Origin: Ornithinibacillus scapharcae TW25
Lineage (GTDB): Bacteria; Bacillota; Bacilli; Bacillales; Amphibacillaceae
Direction of reading: 5' to 3'
Assembly (NCBI RefSeq): GCF_000190475.1
Contig: NZ_AEWH01000035.1
Span: forward strand, 1 to 63,405
Length of the DNA stretch: 63,405 nucleotides
In this document: piece after piece, positions 42,801-50,662 of the stretch
Numbering within the stretch: position 1 is the first letter of the stretch
How the letters are laid out: each line of letters opens with the position of its first letter
Made by a program: the position numbers and the translations under genes
Notes under the pieces: model-generated
Database searches by the model: none
The model's input: the letters and a program-made list of their open reading frames with translations, nothing else
What the model was told of the DNA's origin: nothing

Positions 42801-43347
42801 GGACATAAGCAACATCTTTCGCGTCTGTTTCAAACTCTAACCAAGCTCCTCGGTTCGGGATAACAGTAGCTGCGATACCTCTTTTTCCGTTTTTATCAAT
42901 TTTTTCATTAAAATAAACGCTTGGTGAACGTACTAGTTGGGAAACAATTACACGTTCAGCCCCGTTGATAACGAATGTACCTGTATCAGTCATGAGAGGG
43001 AAGTCTCCCATAAAGACCTCTTGCTCTTTTACTTCGCCGGTTTCATTGTTAATCAATCGTACCTTCACACGAAGTGGAGCGTTATAAGTTACATCCCTTT
43101 CCTTTGATTCATCTACAGGGTATTTCGGTTCACCCAAGCTATAATCTACAAACTCAAGTGATAGATTACCTGTGAAATCCTCAATTGGAGAGATGTCTTG
43201 AAACATTTCTCGCAAACCTTCTTCCATAAACCATTGATATGAAGCGGTTTGGATTTCGATTAGATTCGGCAATTCTAATACTTCACTGATGCGCGCATAA
43301 CTTCTGCGTTGGCGGTGCCGTCCATACTGAACTAGTTGACCTGTCAA
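39811..43347 (-). CDS. rpoB: DNA-directed RNA polymerase subunit beta
   Basis: Beta subunit of 1178 residues. The rifampicin pocket reads [20 protein letters not shown] then [14 protein letters not shown], the sensitive wild-type pattern; the C-terminal clamp region [20 protein letters not shown] is intact. The start is TTG at 43347 (as in B. subtilis), with AGAGGTGA about six bases upstream; a GTG at 43356 would fall inside that site. The acidic C-terminal tail is shorter than in B. subtilis. Confidence 0.98.
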   Translation of the reverse strand: MTGQLVQYGRHRQRRSYARISEVLELPNLIEIQTASYQWFMEEGLREMFQDISPIEDFTGNLSLEFVDYSLGEPKYPVDESKERDVTYNAPLRVKVRLINNETGEVKEQEVFMGDFPLMTDTGTFVINGAERVIVSQLVRSPSVYFNEKIDKNGKRGIAATVIPNRGAWLEFETDAKDVAYVRIDRTRKLPITVLLRALGFGTDQEIIDLIGENEYLINTLEKDNTESTEKALLEIYERLRPGEPPTVENAKSLLISRFFDPKRYDLAHVGRYKINKKLHLKNRLFNQVLAEPIVDAETGEVLAQAGDKVERRLLDKIIPYIEQSEVVLGEKILEPHDGVLEDPIRIQSIKIVDPTDPSGERVLTVIGNANIDTSVKHITPADILASISYFFNLLHRVGDTDDIDHLGNRRLRSVGELLQNQFRIGLSRMERVVRERMSIQDTSSVTPQQLINIRPVIASIKEFFGSSQLSQFMDQTNPLAELTHKRRLSALGPGGLTRERAGFEVRDVHYSHYGRMCPIETPEGPNIGLINSLSSYAKVNKFGFIETPYRRVDPDTGKVTNQIDYLTADEEDNYVVAQANARLNDDGTFVDSEVVARFRGENTVVPREKLDYMDVSPKQVVSAATACIPFLENDDSNRALMGANMQRQAVPLLNPEAPIVGTGMEYVSGKDSGAAIICKHEGIVERVEAKEILVRRVKEVDGKEVKGDLDRYKLQKFIRSNQGTCYNQRPIVSEGNRVTVGEVLADGPSMEKGELALGRNVLVAFMTWEGYNYEDAIIMSERLVKDDVYTSIHIEEYESEARDTKLGPEEITRDIPNVGEEALKNLNEQGIIRIGAEVSDGDILVGKVTPKGVTELSAEERLLHAIFGEKAREVRDTSLRVPHGAGGIVLDVKIFNREDGDELPPGVNELVRVYIVQKRKIHEGDKMAGRHGNKGVISRILPEEDMPYLPDGTPVDIMLNPLGVPSRMNIGQVFELHLGMAARQLGIHVATPVFDGANEQDVWDTLEEAGMPRDAKTILYDGRTGVPFDNRVSVGVMYMIKLAHMVDDKLHARSTGPYSLVTQQPLGGKAQFGGQRFGEMEVWALEAYGAAYTLQEILTVKSDDVVGRVKTYEAIVKGENVPEPGVPESFKVLIKELQSLGLDVKILAGDESEIEMRDLEEEETQAASKLNLEVEES

Positions 43348-43742
43348 CTGCTTCACCTCTCAAATCATGCTTATTTTATTTATGGGACATAACCCATAGA
43401 AAAACATATATTGTTAGAAAACTTGTTTCTTAATAAAGAAACTATAGTTTTCAAAACTGATAATTGGATAGGATTTATGTACAAGCAATAAAACCACTTA
43501 GAATCAGTAACTATAATGATCCCACTTGCTGCGGCAAAATATCACTTGCCAACCCTAAAAATATGGGGTATTATTTTAAAATAGAAAAGTTACATCTTAC
43601 CTTATCCTAGATGAATCAGAAAAATAGATAGAACGCACATAACCTCGATTCTATCATTGTTTCCGAAACCTGATGAATTATACACTTTTCCTCACTTCTT
43701 AAATTTCCTCTTGACAAGAAATCCCCATATTAGCATTTTATT
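43348..43742 (-). other. Long rpoB leader
   Basis: About 390 bases of leader follow the promoter. It contains TATGGG/CCCATA (43381-43398) close to the ribosome binding site and the palindrome AGTTTT-C-AAAACT (43446-43458). No open reading frame with a ribosome binding site and no strong terminator was found. Function not assignable. Confidence 0.45.
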
Positions 43743-43772
43743 ATATTATCACATTTCCTAATAAGAAGTCAA
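43743..43772 (-). promoter_or_regulatory. rpoB-rpoC promoter
   Basis: Minus strand TTGACT (43772-43767), spacer 17-18, ATAATA or TAATAT (43749-43743). It overlaps the end of the methyltransferase gene and would begin a transcript about 390 bases before rpoB. Confidence 0.65.
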
Positions 43773-44371
43773 TCCTTTATAGAACGTAAAATATAATATC
43801 CCTTATTCCGTTCTACGGTTTCACAATTACCAAAAAGGCTTTCTAATTTCTCAATCGCTGAGGGAGCACCTTGCTTTTTCTGAATCACTACCCAAAGCTC
43901 ACCGCCCTTAAGTAATCTTTCTTCACTACCTTCAAACATTCCGTGTACGACGCTTTTACCTGCCCTTATCGGCGGATTCGTCAGGACAACCGCAAACCTT
44001 CTATCCTCTAGATTCGAAAAACGATCACTCTGCACAAACTCAACATTGTGCACACCATTCATTTTTGAATTTTCTTCTGCCAATTGTAACGCACGCTCAT
44101 TTACGTCAGCCATAACAATCTTTCGATCAGGAGCAGAATCTGCGATAGAAATACCAATAGGACCGTAACCACATCCAAGGTCTAATATATCACCTTGTGT
44201 TTCCGGTATTTCAAATGTATCGATTAGTAATCTTGTACCGAAATCTATTTCTTTTTTAGAGAAAACACCGACATCACTAGTAAATGTGAAATCCTTTCCT
44301 CTTAACGTATAATTCCATGTCATGGGTGAACTTTTTGATTGGGGTTTCTGTGAAAAGTAATGCTCAGTCAT
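43769..44371 (-). CDS. RsmC-like class I SAM-dependent rRNA methyltransferase (YbxB)
   Basis: A 200-residue methyltransferase of the RsmC/MTS family that probably methylates a 16S rRNA guanine (G1207 in E. coli). The SAM-binding motif DILDLGCGYGPIGISIA, the acidic MADVNERA and the catalytic NPPIRAGKSVVHGMFEG are present. It lacks the duplicated N-terminal domain of E. coli RsmC, as in B. subtilis YbxB, which also lies between rplL and rpoB. Confidence 0.9.
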   Translation of the reverse strand: MTEHYFSQKPQSKSSPMTWNYTLRGKDFTFTSDVGVFSKKEIDFGTRLLIDTFEIPETQGDILDLGCGYGPIGISIADSAPDRKIVMADVNERALQLAEENSKMNGVHNVEFVQSDRFSNLEDRRFAVVLTNPPIRAGKSVVHGMFEGSEERLLKGGELWVVIQKKQGAPSAIEKLESLFGNCETVERNKGYYILRSIKD

Positions 44372-44424
44372 TCCAGCACCTACTTTAACTATATGTAATA
44401 TTGAAGATTGATTTGTATAAATGT

Positions 44425-44454
44425 AGAGCCCGTCGAAAATAAACGACGAGCTCT
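44425..44454 (-). terminator. Hairpin after rplL
   Basis: Minus-strand RNA forms an 11-pair stem (AGAGCTCGTCG with CGACGGGCTCT, one U-G) with an 8-base loop; the T run is poor. It probably reduces transcription from rplL into the methyltransferase and rpoB. Confidence 0.6.
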
Positions 44455-44472
44455 GCTTAATTTTAAATAAAA

Positions 44473-44838
44473 TTATTTAACTTCTACAGAAGCACCAGCT
44501 TCTTCAAGTTTACCTTTGATTTCTTCAGCTTCTTCTTTAGAAGCACCTTCTTTAACTGCTTTTGGAGCGTTATCTACTAGGTCTTTAGCTTCTTTAAGTC
44601 CTAAACCAGTTATTTCACGAACCGCTTTAACAACTTTAATCTTAGAAGCACCAGCATCAGTAAGTACTACGTCAAAATCAGTTTTCTCTTCAGCAGCACC
44701 GCCTGCAGCAGCTCCACCAGCAACAGCAACAGGTGCTGCAGCAGTTACTCCAAATTCTTCTTCAATAGCTTTAACAAGATCATTAAGATCTAGTACAGAC
44801 ATTTCTTTAATAGCATCGATAATTTGCTCTTTAGTCAT
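44473..44838 (-). CDS. rplL: 50S ribosomal protein L7/L12
   Basis: Stalk protein L7/L12 (bL12), recruiting translational GTPases. 121 residues: N-terminal dimerisation helices, an Ala/Gly-rich hinge ([15 protein letters not shown]), and the factor-binding C-terminal domain with [20 protein letters not shown]. Preceded by AGGAGG, 57 bases after rplJ. Confidence 0.98.
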   Translation of the reverse strand: MTKEQIIDAIKEMSVLDLNDLVKAIEEEFGVTAAAPVAVAGGAAAGGAAEEKTDFDVVLTDAGASKIKVVKAVREITGLGLKEAKDLVDNAPKAVKEGASKEEAEEIKGKLEEAGASVEVK

Positions 44839-44895
44839 TTTTATTTCCTCCTAATTTTGTTTTAAATAAAGACCATCTGTTGATTCAATATCAAC

Positions 44896-45396
44896 TTACG
44901 CGCCTTGTTCTTCTTTTTGTTCTGCAACAGCTTTTGTAACATAAGCAAAGTTGCGCATAGGTGCTTGAAGTACGCTGAGTAGCATAGATAGCATACCTTC
45001 GTAGTTTGGTAGTTCTGCAAGTTCCTTGATTTGATCAAGTGTTACAATTTTACCTTCTAATACACCTGCTTTAATTTCTAGAGCTTCATGATCCTTAGCG
45101 AAGTTGCTTAGAATCTTAGCTGGAGCAATTACATCCTCTTTGCTGAATGCGATAGCAGTTGGTCCAACAAGCACATCGTTTAATTCAGTTAAGTTAGCAT
45201 CTTCAGCAGCACGGCGTGACATTGTGTTTTTGTACACCTTAAATTCAACACCTGCATCACGAAGTTGTTTACGAAGTTCAGTTACTTCAGCAACGTCAAG
45301 TCCACGGTAGTCAACTAGAATAGTTGACTGGCTTTCACGGAATTTATCAGAAATTTCTTGTACAAGTTGTTGTTTCTTTTCCATTATTTTTGACAT
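44896..45396 (-). CDS. rplJ: 50S ribosomal protein L10
   Basis: Stalk base protein L10 (uL10), which carries the L12 dimers and represses its own operon via the leader. 166 residues with [36 protein letters not shown], and a C-terminal helix binding L12. GGAGG lies seven bases before the ATG. Confidence 0.98.
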   Translation of the reverse strand: MSKIMEKKQQLVQEISDKFRESQSTILVDYRGLDVAEVTELRKQLRDAGVEFKVYKNTMSRRAAEDANLTELNDVLVGPTAIAFSKEDVIAPAKILSNFAKDHEALEIKAGVLEGKIVTLDQIKELAELPNYEGMLSMLLSVLQAPMRNFAYVTKAVAEQKEEQGA

Positions 45397-45424
45397 TGTT
45401 CCACCTCCCGTTAGTTTCGTTCAT

Positions 45425-45560
45425 CATACCGTTCGAGTTTCATCAAAAGAGCCCTCATAAAGACATGAGGGCTCGAATAAACAAATTTATCACTTGTTCC
45501 AAACACCTCGGCAGGGTATTAAGCTAAGTTAGCACCTACTGTCTACGGTATAACGTATTC
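45425..45560 (-). ncRNA. L10 leader with attenuator
   Basis: Between promoter and rplJ the RNA contains CCTGCCGAGGTG, a block I recall from Firmicute rplJ leaders, followed by a perfect 10-bp hairpin (45449-45458 with 45465-45474) ending in TTTT. This is the layout of L10(L12)4-dependent autoregulation, with the hairpin as attenuator. Confidence 0.75.
45445..45474 (-). terminator. Attenuator terminator in the rplJ leader
   Basis: GAGCCCTCAT (minus strand 45474-45465) pairs with ATGAGGGCTC (45458-45449), then TTTT. Confidence 0.8.
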
Positions 45561-45578
45561 AATTCATCAACAGAATTC

Positions 45579-45607
45579 AGTATAGCGAATTCATCTTAAA
45601 AAGTCAA
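45579..45607 (-). promoter_or_regulatory. rplJ-rplL promoter
   Basis: Minus strand TTGACT (45607-45602), 17-base spacer, TATACT (45584-45579), directly after rplA. Confidence 0.85.
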
Positions 45608-45614
45608 TTACCAA

Positions 45615-46307
45615 TTAACGGTAGTTTGAAACGTCTACTCTAATTCCAGGTCCCATAGTTGAAGTGATTGCTACATTCTTCATGTAAACCCCTTTAGCAG
45701 CTTGAGGTTTAACTTTCACAATTGTTTCAACTAGAGCTACAAAGTTTTCTACAAGTTTTTGGTTGTCGAATGATACCTTTCCGATAGGAACATGAATATT
45801 AGATTGTTTATCTACACGATATTCAACTTTACCAGCTTTAATTTCTTTAACAGCTTTTTCTACTTCGAAAGTTACTGTTCCAGTTTTAGGGTTTGGCATT
45901 AAACCTTTAGGTCCTAGTACACGACCTAATTTACCAACTTCAGCCATCATATCAGGAGTAGCAACGATCACATCAAAATCAAACCATCCTTGGTTGATTT
46001 TGTTGATTAAGTCTTGATCTCCTACATAGTCAGCTCCAGCAGCTTCAGCTTCTTTAAGCTTTTCACCTTTAGCGAATACTAGTACACGTTGTGTTTTACC
46101 AGTACCATGTGGTAATACGAAAGCTCCACGGATTTGTTGGTCCGCTTTCTTAGGGTCAACCCCCAAACGGAAAGCAACTTCCACTGTTTCATCAAATTTA
46201 GCTTTTGCAGTCTCTTTTAACAACGCAACCGCTTCGTTTATATCATAAGATTTAGAACGATCAATAAGCTTTACAGCTTCTTGATATCTTTTACCTCTTT
46301 TAGCCAT
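45615..46307 (-). CDS. rplA: 50S ribosomal protein L1
   Basis: Ribosomal protein L1 (uL1) of the L1 stalk, a translational repressor of its own operon in many bacteria. 230 residues: [73 protein letters not shown]. It is 173 bases after rplK, with two hairpins and an attenuator-like terminator between. Confidence 0.98.
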   Translation of the reverse strand: MAKRGKRYQEAVKLIDRSKSYDINEAVALLKETAKAKFDETVEVAFRLGVDPKKADQQIRGAFVLPHGTGKTQRVLVFAKGEKLKEAEAAGADYVGDQDLINKINQGWFDFDVIVATPDMMAEVGKLGRVLGPKGLMPNPKTGTVTFEVEKAVKEIKAGKVEYRVDKQSNIHVPIGKVSFDNQKLVENFVALVETIVKVKPQAAKGVYMKNVAITSTMGPGIRVDVSNYR

Positions 46308-46326
46308 TTAAATATCCTCCTCTATT

Positions 46327-46352
46327 GTGGTAATAACGGTAATACCTCCCAC
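46327..46352 (-). ncRNA. Putative L1-binding element before rplA
   Basis: Minus-strand RNA: GTGGGA, then a small GGTA/TACC hairpin, then a stretch ending ATTACCAC; GTGG pairs with CCAC. The same flanks with a different inner stem occur before rplK (46933-46960). It lies just before the rplA ribosome binding site. Confidence 0.6.
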
Positions 46353-46379
46353 TTATAGAAGCTAGATTAGCTTCTATAA
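46353..46379 (-). other. Hairpin upstream of rplA
   Basis: A perfect 11-bp stem TTATAGAAGCT/AGCTTCTATAA (46353-46363 with 46369-46379) with a 5-base loop and no T run, directly next to the L1-like element. Confidence 0.65.
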
Positions 46380-46421
46380 AGCTTGCGATACAATCTACGA
46401 ATATCATAGATTGATGTCATG

Positions 46422-46458
46422 AAAAAGGTTGCGCGAGACGGGTGTCACCGCAACCTTT
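46422..46458 (-). terminator. Intrinsic terminator between rplK and rplA
   Basis: AAAGGTTGCG (minus strand 46458-46449) pairs with CGCAACCTTT (46433-46424), ending in five T. It should reduce rplA transcription relative to rplK. Confidence 0.75.
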
Positions 46459-46479
46459 ACTCCGTAACATATACTAGTA

Positions 46480-46905
46480 TTAGTCTTCGATAACAATACC
46501 CATGCTACGTGCAGTTCCTTCAACCATACGCATAGCCGCTTCTACATCAGCAGCGTTTAAATCAGGCATTTTAGTTTCTGCAATTTCTCTTACTTTATCA
46601 CGTTTTAACGTTGCAACCTTCGTTTTATTAGGCTCTCCAGAACCCGATTCTAAACCAGCTGCTTTTTTAAGTAAAACTGCCGCAGGCGGAGTTTTCGTAA
46701 TAAATGTAAATGAACGGTCTTCAAATACAGTGATTTCAACCGGAATGATTAAACCAGCTTGATCCTGGGTACGTGCATTGAATTCCTTACAGAATCCCAT
46801 GATATTTACACCAGCTTGACCAAGTGCAGGTCCCACCGGTGGAGCCGGATTCGCTTTACCAGCTGGAATTTGCAATTTAACTAATTTGATTACTTTTTTA
46901 GCCAC
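46480..46905 (-). CDS. rplK: 50S ribosomal protein L11
   Basis: Ribosomal protein L11 (uL11) of the GTPase centre, needed for the stringent response through RelA. 141 residues: [54 protein letters not shown]. The start is GTG at 46905 with GGAGG eight bases upstream. Confidence 0.98.
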   Translation of the reverse strand: MAKKVIKLVKLQIPAGKANPAPPVGPALGQAGVNIMGFCKEFNARTQDQAGLIIPVEITVFEDRSFTFITKTPPAAVLLKKAAGLESGSGEPNKTKVATLKRDKVREIAETKMPDLNAADVEAAMRMVEGTARSMGIVIED

Positions 46906-46932
46906 GAGACACACCTCCTTAAAGTCCGTGAT

Positions 46933-46960
46933 GTGGTAATTGGGGATTTTCCCCTCCCAC
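46933..46960 (-). ncRNA. Putative L1-binding leader element before rplK
   Basis: Minus-strand RNA: GTGGGA, a GGGG/CCCC hairpin with an AAAAT loop, then AATTACCAC, with GTGG pairing to CCAC. Its twin lies before rplA; inner stems differ in sequence but both pair, which supports a conserved RNA shape. L1 as ligand is inferred. Confidence 0.65.
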
Positions 46961-47006
46961 TCATTTTATCATCCCTCTACTTTTTGAGGGCATGAATAAC
47001 AAAAGA

Positions 47007-47035
47007 AGTTTAGCATGAATTTGAAAAAAATGCAA
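47007..47035 (-). promoter_or_regulatory. rplK-rplA promoter
   Basis: Minus strand TTGCAT (47035-47030), 17-base spacer, TAAACT (47012-47007). Confidence 0.75.
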
Positions 47036-47055
47036 GGCCTTGCCAAAAGGTTGAC

Positions 47056-47589
47056 TTATATTTTTTCTATCTGAGAGAAATCTAATTCAACTGGAGTTTC
47101 TCTACCAAACATATTAACATGTACTTTTACTTTTTGTTTATCCATATCAATTTGTTCGATAGATCCAGTAAAGTTAGAAAACGGTCCATCTGTTACGCGA
47201 ACATTTTCTTTCAATTCGAAATCAACCTGGATAATTGGTTCAGACATACCCATACGCTTCAGAATAGCTTCCGCTTCTCCTGGCATTAATGGAGTAGGTT
47301 TCGTACCTCCACCACTCGAACCAATAAATCCTGTTACACCTGGTGTATTTCTCACCACATACCAAGAATCATCCGTCATGATCATTTCCGCTAGAACATA
47401 TCCAGGAAACACTTTCTTTTTCAGTACTTTCTTTTTACCGTTTTTTATCTCTGTCTCTTCTTCCTCTGGGACAATCACTCGGAATATTTTATCTTCCATG
47501 CCCATTGTTTCTACACGTTTTTCTAAATTTGCTTTCACTTTATTCTCATAACCTGAATAAGTGTGAATAACATACCAATTTTTCTCCAT
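47056..47589 (-). CDS. nusG: Transcription termination/antitermination protein NusG
   Basis: NusG binds RNA polymerase; in B. subtilis it stimulates sequence-specific pausing. 177 residues with the NGN domain (MEKNWYVIHTYSGYENKVKA, FPGYVLAEMIMTDDSWYVVR) and C-terminal KOW domain (VRVTDGPFSNFTGSIEQIDM). The start at 47589 is chosen by homology: no ribosome binding site lies directly in front of it; GGGAGGG is about 28 bases upstream. That is unusual for this genome. Confidence 0.96.
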   Translation of the reverse strand: MEKNWYVIHTYSGYENKVKANLEKRVETMGMEDKIFRVIVPEEEETEIKNGKKKVLKKKVFPGYVLAEMIMTDDSWYVVRNTPGVTGFIGSSGGGTKPTPLMPGEAEAILKRMGMSEPIIQVDFELKENVRVTDGPFSNFTGSIEQIDMDKQKVKVHVNMFGRETPVELDFSQIEKI

Positions 47590-47711
47590 TAAACTAGGAC
47601 AACAACGCTGCCCTTCCCTCCCTTTCATCAGTAAAATCGGTTACTTCCGTCTTCAAACTTTTTTATTTTTAACATCTACACCGTTGCGGCAAATGCAAAA
47701 ATTCATACTAA

Positions 47712-47740
47712 AAAAACCCGCAAATGTCGGGTTTTTACTA
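47712..47740 (-). terminator. Terminator after secE
   Basis: AAAAACCCG (47712-47720) pairs with CGGGTTTTT (47728-47736), with A and T runs on both sides. It separates secE from nusG, so nusG depends on readthrough or a promoter not clearly seen in the 122 bases that follow. Confidence 0.8.
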
Positions 47741-47784
47741 AAAATTCACTATTCATTTTTCATTATAGCATAATAATAGGAAAT

Positions 47785-47958
47785 TTATTCAAAAAATATA
47801 TTTAAAAATTGCGAAATACCTAAATCAACTAAACCGAAGAACAAAGCCATAAAGACAACTGTAGAAACAACTACAACGGTATAGCTTGTTAACTCCTTAC
47901 CTTTTGGCCAGCTAACTTTTTTCATTTCTCTTGATACATTTTTCAAAAACTTAAACAT
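47785..47958 (-). CDS. secE: Preprotein translocase subunit SecE
   Basis: Small single-span SecE subunit that clamps SecY. 57 residues: MFKFLKNVSREMKKVSWPKG carries the conserved amphipathic helix and the MKKVxWP motif, followed by one membrane segment (VVVVSTVVFMALFFGLVDLG). GGAGGG lies before the ATG. Standard position between rpmGB and nusG. Confidence 0.95.
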   Translation of the reverse strand: MFKFLKNVSREMKKVSWPKGKELTSYTVVVVSTVVFMALFFGLVDLGISQFLNIFFE

Positions 47959-48011
47959 GCTTGTACCCTCCCCAAACTCAACCTGAAGATGCGTAACTAG
48001 TTAGAATCAAT

Positions 48012-48161
48012 TTATTTTGTTTCGCGATGCAATGTATGCTGCCCACATGTCTTACAATATTTTCGCACTTCCATGCGTGAAGTCTGCGTGGATACATTTT
48101 TATTTGTTGTATAGTTTCTGCTCGAACATATTGCACACGCTAATATTACTTTTTTCGTCAT
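48012..48161 (-). CDS. rpmGB: 50S ribosomal protein L33, zinc form
   Basis: Ribosomal protein L33 (bL33), 49 residues. The two zinc pairs are CAIC (C9, C12) and CKTC (C36, C39), so this is the zinc-binding C+ version; many bacilli have a zinc-free copy elsewhere. Segment SRNYTTNKN and end HRETK are family-typical. Lies between sigH and secE as in B. subtilis. Confidence 0.94.
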   Translation of the reverse strand: MTKKVILACAICSSRNYTTNKNVSTQTSRMEVRKYCKTCGQHTLHRETK

Positions 48162-48231
48162 CGTTTCACCCCGTAATTCGGGTTATTCCTCATATAAATG
48201 TAGCACGCTTGTCCAGTTGTGTCAATGTTAC

Positions 48232-48882
48232 CTACAAATTCACTTCATTTGTTTCCATTAGATGCTCTAACTTTCTTTTTACACGTTGGAGTGCGTTATC
48301 GATTGATTTAACATGCCGATTTAAATCCTCTGAAATCTCTTGGTAAGTTCGTCCTTCTAAATAAAGTTGGAGAACTCCCCTTTCAAACTCACTAAGTAAT
48401 TCCGATAGTTTCAATTCCATATCGCCAAACTTTTCTTGATTGACCAGTAATTCTTGAGGATCAATCGCTTTGGAACCAGCAATCACATCCAGTAATGTTC
48501 GATCTGATTCTTCATCATAGATAGGCTTGTCCAACGAAACATAAGAGTTCAATGGAATATGCTTTTGTCTAGTAGCCGTTTTGATTGCCGTAATAATTTG
48601 TCTTGTAATACACAGCTCAGCAAACGCCTTAAAGGATGTCATTTTTGTCTCATTATAATCACGGATTGCTTTGTAAAGGCCAATCATTCCCTCTTGAATA
48701 ATATCCTCTTTATCCGCTCCTATTAAAAAGTACGTTCTGGCCTTTGCTCTGACAAAGTTTTTATACTTATGTATTAAATAGTCTAATGCCTGATTATCCC
48801 CTTGTTGGATTAGCTCCAATATCTCGTCATCATCAAGCGTCAGTAAATTGTCGTTGTCCTTCGTTAAGTGCTTGATGTTCAC
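48232..48882 (-). CDS. sigH: RNA polymerase sigma-H factor (stationary phase/sporulation)
   Basis: Sigma-70-like factor Spo0H, which directs early sporulation and competence genes. 216 residues with region 2 (NFVRAKARTYFLIGADKEDI, QEGMIGLYKAIRDYNETKMT) and region 4 helix-turn-helix (EGRTYQEISEDLNRHVKSID). GTG at 48882 is chosen because AAGGGGG lies eight bases upstream; the frame extends seven codons further but past that site. A consensus promoter lies upstream. Confidence 0.96.
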   Translation of the reverse strand: MNIKHLTKDNDNLLTLDDDEILELIQQGDNQALDYLIHKYKNFVRAKARTYFLIGADKEDIIQEGMIGLYKAIRDYNETKMTSFKAFAELCITRQIITAIKTATRQKHIPLNSYVSLDKPIYDEESDRTLLDVIAGSKAIDPQELLVNQEKFGDMELKLSELLSEFERGVLQLYLEGRTYQEISEDLNRHVKSIDNALQRVKRKLEHLMETNEVNL

Positions 48883-48921
48883 TCGGAAAGCCCCCTTGAC
48901 CAATAGTCAATTTTTAAACAC

Positions 48922-48950
48922 ATTATACAGTAAGCGCTTCGATAACTCAA
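48922..48950 (-). promoter_or_regulatory. sigH promoter (sigma-A)
   Basis: Minus strand TTGAGT (48950-48945), 17-base spacer, TATAAT (48927-48922), about 40 bases upstream of sigH. In B. subtilis the corresponding promoter is sigma-A dependent and repressed by AbrB. Confidence 0.8.
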
Positions 48951-48989
48951 TAGCTTTAATTTTCAAAAACTTTTATCATCGTATAGAAT

Positions 48990-49017
48990 GGGGAAATGTA
49001 TATCACTACATTTCCCC
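48990..49017 (-). terminator. Hairpin at the end of yacP
   Basis: GGGGAAATGT (48990-48999) pairs with ACATTTCCCC (49008-49017), a perfect 10-bp stem overlapping the yacP stop codon; the T run is weak. It probably ends the cysE-yacP transcript. Confidence 0.6.
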
Positions 49018-49515
49018 TCTTCTCCATTTTTCAAACTTTTCCAGCACATCATCATTTAACGGTATTTTGGTTTTCGGCTTAGCCTTTTGGTGTTCCGAAA
49101 CATTTGACGAAATCTCACGTTCGACATTCTCGAATTCAATCGCCAATTCTCTAGCAGATTTACGTAGTGCACCTTGTCCAAATGTAACACGTTGTTCTGT
49201 ATAGTCTGATGTCGCAACATATACTTGTGTTTTCACATTTTTTAACTTCTTCACTAGTCGTTCAATACATTCATCCGCTGTTTCCTTTTCTTTCGTAAAA
49301 ATTACCTCTACTCTATACTGCTTCAACTTACTTTCTATTCCACGAACATAATAAGCATCAAATACAATAATTACTCTGGCACCGGAGTATGCCTGATATT
49401 CTGCCATTAGCTCGATAAGCCGATCTCGAGCTTGACTCATATCCTTCTTCTTTAGTCGCCTGAGCTCTTCCCAGTCTCCAATAATATTGTAGCCATCTAC
49501 TATTAGTACAACCAT
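49006..49515 (-). CDS. rae1: NYN/PIN-like ribonuclease YacP (Rae1)
   Basis: Ribosome-associated A-site endoribonuclease in B. subtilis, with an NYN (PIN-like) fold. 169 residues; the acidic site is indicated by LIVDGYNIIGDWEEL, IIVFDAYYVRG and KETADECIERL, then VATSDYTEQRV. It is coupled to rlmB with a two-base gap, as in B. subtilis. Confidence 0.9.
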   Translation of the reverse strand: MVVLIVDGYNIIGDWEELRRLKKKDMSQARDRLIELMAEYQAYSGARVIIVFDAYYVRGIESKLKQYRVEVIFTKEKETADECIERLVKKLKNVKTQVYVATSDYTEQRVTFGQGALRKSARELAIEFENVEREISSNVSEHQKAKPKTKIPLNDDVLEKFEKWRRGEM

Positions 49516-49517
49516 AA

Positions 49518-50261
49518 TTAGTCACCGATCGGATATCTTTTTCGATACACCTCATACAGTAGTAAACTACAAGCAACAGATGCATTGAGAGAGGAAACCT
49601 CTCCCTTCATCGGCAAACTAACGGTCCAATCACATTTTTCTCGAACGAGTCTACTCATTCCTTTTCCTTCATTGCCAATAACAAGCGCAATCGGAAGCGT
49701 ACCATCAAGTTTCCTGTAATCTTCTGTTGCTTCCGCTTCTGTCCCAACTACCCATATGTTCTGTCCCTTTAATTCGTCGATTGTAGTTGCGATATTGGTA
49801 ACGCGTGCCACTGGAATATGTTCCAGTGCTCCAGCCGCAGTCTTAGCAACTGTCGCGGTTAACCCAACAGAGCGTCTTTTCGGTATAATAACACCGTGAG
49901 CTCCCGTTGCATCAGCCGTTCTTAAAATTGAGCCTAAATTATGCGGATCTTCTAACTCGTCCAATATAATAAGAAATGGATCTTCTCCTTTTTCCTTGGA
50001 CCTTATCAACAAGTCATCAACGGTTACATACTGATAAGACGCTACATATGCCACAACACCTTGGTGGTTACCATCTGTTAATTGTTCTATTTTATTCCTT
50101 GGAACCTTTTGTACAATTGTTCCAGCATTTTTAGCTAGTTGAATTATTTTGCCTTGTGCACTATGGTTTAATTGGTCGGATATCAAAACTTTATTCACCG
50201 AACGTCCCGATTTAAGTGCTTCTGTAACGGGGTTTTTTCCAATAATTAATTCCTGATCCAT
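49518..50261 (-). CDS. rlmB: 23S rRNA (guanosine-2'-O)-methyltransferase RlmB
   Basis: SPOUT/TrmH-family methyltransferase for 23S rRNA G2251. 247 residues with an N-terminal L30e-like domain (ELIIGKNPVTEALKSGRSVN), LDELEDPHNLGSILRTADAT, the knot motifs IALVIGNEGKGMSRLVRE and SLPMKGEVSSLNASVACSLL. Start overlaps the mrnC stop by one base. Confidence 0.93.
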   Translation of the reverse strand: MDQELIIGKNPVTEALKSGRSVNKVLISDQLNHSAQGKIIQLAKNAGTIVQKVPRNKIEQLTDGNHQGVVAYVASYQYVTVDDLLIRSKEKGEDPFLIILDELEDPHNLGSILRTADATGAHGVIIPKRRSVGLTATVAKTAAGALEHIPVARVTNIATTIDELKGQNIWVVGTEAEATEDYRKLDGTLPIALVIGNEGKGMSRLVREKCDWTVSLPMKGEVSSLNASVACSLLLYEVYRKRYPIGD

Positions 50262-50659
50262 TATCCATTCCTCCTTTCCAAGTATTGAATAGCTAACTGA
50301 ATAAGTTCATGCAATCTACTTTCATTCTTTGCTAAGTAATGAAAACCTATTAAAGCTTCAAAGGCAGTGGAATACCGGTAGACTTGTACACTAGTGTTTT
50401 TTGGAACAGAGCCCGATTTAGCGTTTCTACCTCGAGCTACAATTCGTTCCTCTTCTTCTGTTAGTATTCGCTGCTCCAACCAATTCTTAATCACTGCCGA
50501 TTGAGCTTTTGCTGAAACAAAAGTAATCGCTTCTTGATGAAGTTGATTGGGCTTTACCGTACCCTTTTCTAAAAGATGCTCTCTGACAAACACTTCGAAT
50601 ATAGCATCACCCATATAGGCTAGGGCTAGACTTTTCATTTGTCTAATATCTGTTTCCAT
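50261..50659 (-). CDS. mrnC: Mini-ribonuclease III (MrnC)
   Basis: RNase III-like endonuclease without a dsRNA-binding domain, which matures 23S rRNA in B. subtilis. 132 residues: [20 protein letters not shown] carries the catalytic Asp/Glu motif, with [20 protein letters not shown] and the C-terminal [20 protein letters not shown]. Between cysS and rlmB. Confidence 0.95.
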   Translation of the reverse strand: METDIRQMKSLALAYMGDAIFEVFVREHLLEKGTVKPNQLHQEAITFVSAKAQSAVIKNWLEQRILTEEEERIVARGRNAKSGSVPKNTSVQVYRYSTAFEALIGFHYLAKNESRLHELIQLAIQYLERRNG

Positions 50660-50662
50660 TGA

